Origin: Notospermus geniculatus
Taxonomy: Eukaryota; Nemertea; Pilidiophora; Heteronemertea; Lineidae
Assembly (NCBI GenBank): GCA_002633025.1
Contig: NMRB01000036.1
Coordinates: forward strand, 118,114 to 182,113
Direction: 5' to 3'
DNA: 64,000 bases
This document shows positions 58,193 to 64,000 of the stretch, one piece after another. The position numbers and the translations under genes are program-made. The first letter of the stretch is position 1; every line of letters begins with the position of its first letter. The notes under the pieces are model-generated. The model was given only the letters and a program-made list of their open reading frames with translations, was not told where the DNA came from and made no database searches.

Positions 58193-61100
58193 CACTTGCT
58201 AACGGTGTGAACCGTTTCACCATGAAATGGGAACCGTTGTGTCACACGAAAAGATGTGAACCACCAAAAATTGGGAACCATTGTGTCACACTATAGATGT
58301 GAACCGTCATAGCACAAGTGTGTCACTCAAGTATTGTATCACCATTATAACTGTGTGAAACATTCCATAGCAACATCATTACTTACATTTCCACCTTGTC
58401 CATATCTGTCAAGTAATACCTACCTATCAAACCAACATCAGTCTAGACATTCCAAACTAACCATGTTCGACAGGAAATGTATGATGAAAATTGTCCTTTT
58501 CATATGCCAAAAAAACAACAGTCTTGCTATATGTTGAAATATACATGGTTCTATTCATCATATCACTACTAACTCAACTTCCTCAGTTGTGAATGAATCA
58601 TTGTTATTATTTAATTAATATGTTCTGCCATTAATTGATAATGATATAATTATGGTGTATCTTGCTCAATTCTATTGACACAATCGTGGCCAGAACTAAA
58701 ACTGTGTTCTCATTAAATTTCGTGCTTTTCAATGCTTCAGAATTCAGTTCGTTCCATTGTCAGTTCATTCACCTGCAAGAACTAAACCTGGCTTGCATGT
58801 AACCTGAAGTTGTTCATCATGTGAATCCAAACTGCCCATGCTACATGCAGATGGGTTCGAGACATGCAAGGGGCAGTGCAGAAATTCCCAGCCCGAGCAC
58901 CATTTCTTGGTATAAGTGACAAAGTTTCAAGCAAGTCAAATTTAACTTAGTTCTCATTTTCAGTTGTCCCCTAGTTGGATATGGCTATAAGCCAAGCAAG
59001 CTGTTTCACATTCTTAAATCCCAGCATTTCATTTTAGAACGGTGCAGTTGAACAACTTGAATAAATAGATCAGCGGGCAAAAGAAGTGGTTGAAATTAGG
59101 CCCGCAATTTGGTTGTGTAAGTTGCGAAGTTTGGTACAGCATGTTGTGTAGCACACTACAGGACTCATTGACCTGACTGATGTGGATGATTTGTGGATCT
59201 TCTGTTATCATTTCTGAAGCCTTTCTGTTTTATTTTTGGACTTACATCACGGATCATGATACAAACTTGAATGATGATGTGGATAGTTCCACTGTCTGAA
59301 GAATTGGCTCAACAAGAACATCTATGATTTTATCAGAACGGAGATGAGTCACTGAAAATGTATATTCTTGATAGAATTCACCACATGGGAAGCGATGTCT
59401 AGTGTGTCCTTTCTATCCTTGCTGACAGCTTGAATATTCTGATCAAAGGTTCGATTGTCGTTGCTGATATTCCACCCCATTTGTATGGGAACTGACATGG
59501 GCAGAACTGGCACATTTCGATGCAAAAGCAGTGATGCTTCCGTTGTTGTTGGCTCACGAATGTACCATTTCGCCATGCTGTTATTATACCAAAGAGGCAT
59601 CATGAAATGCAATAAGTGGAATTCAGCCATTGCAATGTAAATAGTCCCGGTGGGTGCGTATAAGGCTGCCTCAGCGTTAAGTTATTTCTACATTGGGACA
59701 ATATTCACCATGTTGCAAATACACGATGAAATTGATGCTAAAAATGAAACAGACTGGCGATATTAATCAAATAATCCTGATTAAGTTGTTCATTTAACCC
59801 ATCCACCATGTTGCTCGTGTTTACTAACTGCCATGTTTTTGTTCGTAATGCGGATGGGTTTTATTCGAAAGGAGCATTGGAAAATTTACAGATGAATGAC
59901 CGTATATGTCAGAATTTAGAGCTGCAGTATTAGCAATATGATTGACTTCCTCTCCATCCGAGATCCTTTGTGATCGGAAAGTCTTTCTAACATGCAGTAT
60001 ATGCATCAATCATGCCTTAAACTTGCACCATTGTTGAGGTACTCATGATGCATATTCCTGACAGTCCACTTTGGTGAAGTCATTGCTCAAACATCAAGAA
60101 TTAACGTCAAGAATTCGCCTGGGATGTTCTTGGTCGTGTCGATGTTCTGGCCTTTCTGCTGTGAACATTTCTGCTCTGTTGTACAAAGGTATGGAACCAT
60201 TTTGGTTCTGAATCTGAGCATGCTAAGCTTTTAGTCTGCTCTGTAACAGCTTATTGTAAAGGATTGTGTGCAGTGTCAAATTAACAGGTGGGGTTACATC
60301 ATAGGCAGGACGGAAGATACCTTGGTCTAGATCAAGTCAGTAGATGGGATCTTTGATGTTGGGATACCCGGACATATTTTCAGCGTTTGGTTCTAATATT
60401 TATCTAAAACTGATACTTGCTAACCATCTTATTGTTCTTTTTGTTTCCAAAATCATTTACACAGAAGATCGTCGTCTACAACTAACAAATAACCACATGA
60501 CACTTGACAGTATGTACACTTTTAAAGGTTCTGAATGCAGTAGGCATTGCACCACACATGCATTTACACAATGACACACCAGTGAAACAGTTCAGCTGAA
60601 TATCTTTTCAAGGACAAAGCTGATGATAAAATTTGACTAACATGCTTCAACAACGTTAGTACTTATTCCCATAACATGCTTCCGAGTCTCTGCAAAGCTA
60701 GCATGGTCAGGTGAAGAAGGGTCATAAAGGATGTGGGCCTCTCTCTGGTCAGACCTCCCTCCCCCCTACTCAAGATCTGGACATCCCCTAGGTTGGGATT
60801 CATGGTATTCTGCCATGAGAAGAAATTGCTGACATACGAAGCATGTCCTTGGGAAAAGTACAAATTACATCATGCACCACAGCACATCCACTAGGAAACA
60901 AATTTTACAATTTTATGATGAAATAGGCAGTGCATGGTCGGGCTATAAACCTTAAAATTTTCAGAAATTCAAGTGAGCACTCTCTTTATACTTCATGGCT
61001 CCCTTCTTCTCGATGTGACTGAAGTTGATGAAACTGTAGGGTCTGAAAATCTTGAGGTTTATAGCAGTTTGAAGAAAGTTTTATGACACATTTGTATAGA

Positions 61101-61302
61101 CAGCAACTGTTTTGTCTCTTGTACCATATCAAGTAGATGGTGAAGATTCTTTCCATAGGAATTCTGCTAGAAATCTGCATGTGCAGTTTTGTATGAAATC
61201 AAGAATATGCTGGTCATCTGCCAAGAATTGTCAGCAAAGGTAACAAACTGGGACTTCCAACAAGTCCCAGTTCTTTCATTGTTCCAATGTATTACCAAAG
61301 CA
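58193..61302. other. Intron, nothing recognised
   Basis: Three kilobases of AT-rich DNA. Small imperfect repeats of tgtgaaccrt lie at 58205-58310. No exon was supported. Confidence 0.4.
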
Positions 61303-61408
61303 GTGATCGTTCCATCCTGACTTATCAGGTCTTTTCCTGTCTTTCCTACGTCTTTCCATAGACGTAGGAAAGACAAGAAAAGACATGATAAGTCTGGATG
61401 TGATCGTT
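61303..61408. repeat. Long near-perfect hairpin with 6-base loop
   Basis: The left arm, including gtctttcctacgtct, pairs with agacgtaggaaagac at the right. The pairing extends outward through cttatca/tgataag and gatcgt for about 50 bases with few mismatches. It could be a MITE or a hairpin RNA precursor. Confidence 0.6.
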
Positions 61409-61969
61409 CATTCCTGCAAAATTACCTGCCATTGAAAAAGATGAAATTATTTCCAAGTCCAGACTGGCATTTTTGGCAGGGAGACCTCTTTTGACTGTAA
61501 CCAGCTGAATGGGGATTTGCTATTTGTCATGATACTTTATTCATGCATTATCATTTTTACTAAGGTCTGCAGTCAGATTTTTGTGTATTTTTCCAAGACA
61601 TGAAATGCGATGTAGATTTTGAGTGCCTTCAATGTCGTCATCATTGTGCTTTATGCCATTTAATCACTGCTTTAACAAAAGAGGGCGTTGCAAACTCATG
61701 CATTTCATGTTTGAATCATTAACGTATTCACCTTTTGACAATCATAAATTACAAGCTTGAGCTAAGAGTGACTTACCGGTACTATTGGTTGTACACTTTT
61801 CACAGCCAACTGGAAATTGCATTAAGTCTTGCCCTGATATGAGGTGTCACAACCATTGACTTCCCCTGCATTGAGACAAAGTACTAACCGACTGCCTTGA
61901 TGCAATGCCTTATTAACTCTTTTCTTTACTTAACCTGGGTTAAGTTGCATGTTGTTATGCTTCTTTCAG

Positions 61970-62017
61970 ACCGGTAAAAGTCAACAACTATTGAATTCAT
62001 CAAAATCCCAAACTAAG
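61970..62017 (+). CDS. Putative 48-nt cassette exon
   Basis: Acceptor gttatgcttctttcag and donor ctaag/gtaata. Phase 0 to 0. Peptide TGKSQQLLNSSKSQTK. The splice sites are strong and the exon is symmetric, so it can be included or skipped without harming the frame. Short and Ser/Lys-rich; no domain. Confidence 0.6.
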
Positions 62018-62793
62018 GTAATAATAGCATGTTGTGATATCATGGGTCAGTGCAAACAATTTCTACCTAGTAAACTTTACTGGACCTAATGGGATTCATC
62101 ATCATCCTTGGCCCTTCATGTCCCTCGCATGGTGCCTTGTAGCATACCGGTACCTTCCTTTGTAAAGACCCCTATCCAAGTGAGGAACATGAGCAGCTAC
62201 ATGTAGTTCCATACTGCCTGTTCCATACTTACCAGGGCCAATAATGCTTTGGTTTTGGCTTCAAACATTATCGCAAGCCTGGTAGAAAATGTTTGCATTG
62301 ACGTTCATCCATATTGTCAAGTTAGATGTGCAGTAACTCGATGTCTCATGTCACTGCCTCACCATCATGAGGTGGTCAATGCTAGCTCTCACTCCCAACA
62401 TCACACTGGACAAAAGCCCCGAGAAAATACGGTTTGTGTGCATGGATGTAGGGAGTGCTGGCTAGTACAAGTGGTTATTCACGTGCACCTCTCTAACACA
62501 ATGTGATGTCACTGACCTCATCTCTCTCTATCAAATCCTTACCTACCCTTCTTTCTTTGACCTACTGGAACTTGAAGTTTTACACCGAACCTTTCCTTTC
62601 AGGTAGTCGGCTTTTTCATGTATTCAGTGTAGTGCTATTTCTTTTCTCTGTCCTGTCCGTCTGTCCAGGTCATGTTTTCTAAACTGATTTGTCCAACTGT
62701 CTGTCCACTTCTACACTTTTTCTTACACAAATATAAAACATTCTCAGTTTATCTATCCATCTTTACTTTTCTTTCTTTGCTTTATTTTTCTAG
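62018..62793. other. Intron
   Basis: Nothing was recognised except the long pyrimidine tract that precedes the next candidate exon. Confidence 0.45.
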
Positions 62794-62826
62794 AGGACGT
62801 CTAATAGTGATAGTCATGTAACATGA
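62794..62826 (+). CDS. Putative 24-nt micro-exon or alternative terminal exon
   Basis: A very pyrimidine-rich acceptor (ctttgctttatttttctag) leads to RTSNSDSH in phase 0. A gtaaca donor follows after exactly 24 nt (62817/62818). Without it the frame ends two codons later at TGA (62824-62826). Either use keeps the phase of the neighbours. Confidence 0.42.
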   Translation, partial: RTSNSDSHVT

Positions 62827-63135
62827 CCAGGTTACCGGTACTAAATTTATTTAACTTTCCCCTGAGTGATAGAAATTGTGTGAAAAATCCATCTTCAACT
62901 CTAAAAAACGTCAGCGGGAAATCTGTCCAGCTTGATTGTGGCACAACCTTACTGTGTAAAAATGTTTCCCCAATTCCACAGGAAGGTCCCCTGGCTGTTT
63001 AGAGTTGACTGGAAAGTATAAATGTTGATGCATGGCAATGAGTTGGAGGTGCCTCCCTGATTGCTGGTCTCTATCTCTCCTGGGTTCAGAGATTTATTTC
63101 ATTGTATTCTTAAGTTCTGTTTCTGTATTTTTCAG

Positions 63136-63612
63136 GCTCATAGTTTCACCCCTCCGAGAGGGTCTCCGGATAAACAGCTAACGGAGGTATCCAGTCCTGA
63201 CCCGCAACATCTTCAAAATGTCGTCCGCTCTGATCAACCGCTACAAGAGGAACCTTACCCTAGAATATTAAAAGGTTGTCTCGGTCACTTCCGGCAAATG
63301 GAGGAGCAAGCAAAAGTCGAGAAATCACGGGAGTATTCACCTGGGGCTAAAACGGCACCTATGATCAATAGCTTTGTCACTGAGTTTCATCCTGGGCAAA
63401 ACCCACCTCCGGCGAAACCACCACGGACTGTAACTGGTGGACCTGACAGAACGGTTTACAACCCCACTGCACCCGAGGGAGGGGAGTTCGAAAACGAGCC
63501 AATAGTACGCGACAACGTGGTGAGGGAGTCGGATGATTATGAATCTAACGAATTGCCGCAGGTTGGACAGGCGAGCAAACTTCGTGAACAATACCTTGCT
63601 AAAGTACATTAA
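63136..63612 (+). CDS. 156-codon exon with LP-x-x-G module; last in window
   Basis: Acceptor gttctgtatttttcag, phase 0. The peptide starts AHSFTPPRGSPDKQL, has PRILKGCLGHFRQMEEQ and AKPPRTVTGGPDRTVYNP, then the clearest module: EGGEFENEPIVRDNVVRESD, ELPQVGQASKLREQYL. It aligns with both modules of 56659-57099. At 63603/63604 lies a possible donor (ctaaa/gtacat). If unused, the protein ends VH at a TAA (63610-63612). No AATAAA is seen in the remaining 390 bases, which favours continuation beyond the window. Confidence 0.88.
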   Translation, partial: AHSFTPPRGSPDKQLTEVSSPDPQHLQNVVRSDQPLQEEPYPRILKGCLGHFRQMEEQAKVEKSREYSPGAKTAPMINSFVTEFHPGQNPPPAKPPRTVTGGPDRTVYNPTAPEGGEFENEPIVRDNVVRESDDYESNELPQVGQASKLREQYLAKVH

Positions 63613-64000
63613 ACGGAATAGTCCATAATAGTATCAAATCAACAAACTCTTCTGGTGCTGTGTTCGTTCATCCCTAATTTCTTGTATGGACTCTCCTTTT
63701 ACTGCTCTGTGCTATTTCGTTGGGACGTTCCACTCTTGATTTTAGGGATGAAGGGTTGACTGTTCTGTTCTTGTACTAAGCATGGACTCTGCTTTCTGTT
63801 GGAGAATGTTCTCTCCCCGCCAGCTTTCGCTAAGTTATTACTCAAAAGTTGCTGCGTTCGTTGTTTCTCGATCACCATAGACTGTCAAAAAAAACGTATT
63901 TATAACTCATAGGGTTAACAATTTCGAACTGTTGGTGCATGTAGATTTTACATATATAGTTTCTCGACACACTTGTAACAGACATGCTACTAACAGGAAA
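63613..64000. other. Intron or 3' UTR
   Basis: No poly(A) signal AATAAA and no exon was recognised up to the window end. Confidence 0.4.

Noticed and set aside
63604-63612. TAA at 63610-63612 as a certain stop codon of the acidic protein
   Set aside because: A possible donor precedes it and no poly(A) signal follows in the window, so the end of the gene was left open.

Overview
The window is nuclear DNA of an animal with large introns. It has spliced exons with GT/AG borders, many short inverted-repeat transposon remnants, tRNA-derived SINE heads, minisatellites and assembly Ns. The many TAGGCCTA, ACCGGTA and ACATGT words and the repeat style suggest a marine invertebrate, perhaps an echinoderm or another non-vertebrate deuterostome. 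That is an impression, not a proof.

Plus strand, 1.5-17.6 kb: exons of a LIM-domain protein. Two exons (7704-7828 and 10622-10695) make one complete LIM zinc-binding domain of the EPLIN/LIMA1-like type. Smaller exons follow with compatible splice phases. One 45-nt exon is present twice because a ~1.1-kb intronic segment is tandemly duplicated. Upstream exons at 1571-1744, 3346-3405 and 7475-7554 are less certain.

17.6-45 kb: a ~27-kb stretch without convincing plus-strand exons. It holds a 145-bp tandem repeat whose units each carry a CTCF-like core, an assembly gap, and a ~7.7-8.0-kb segment present twice in direct tandem (26970-34926 and 35722-43411). The minus strand at 34.2-34.9 and 42.9-44.6 kb can be read as a chain of phase-compatible exons. 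Two of them resemble the N-terminal half of a GT10 (alpha-1,3-fucosyltransferase-like) domain. This is the most speculative and most interesting content.

Plus strand, 45.0-64 kb: a very acidic protein. A 692-codon exon starts at 45105, and at least six further exons follow. From 50720 on, every recognised border is phase 0. The later exons encode repeated modules: an acidic V-V-R-E motif, then L-P-x-x-G, then a basic/hydrophobic helix of K-x-x-R-E-K-F type. This may be the 3' part of the LIM gene, with an alternative start at 45105, or a separate neighbouring gene. The phases do not join directly to the upstream exons. The last exon may continue beyond the window.

No prokaryotic features, CRISPR arrays, rRNA genes or intact autonomous transposons were recognised.
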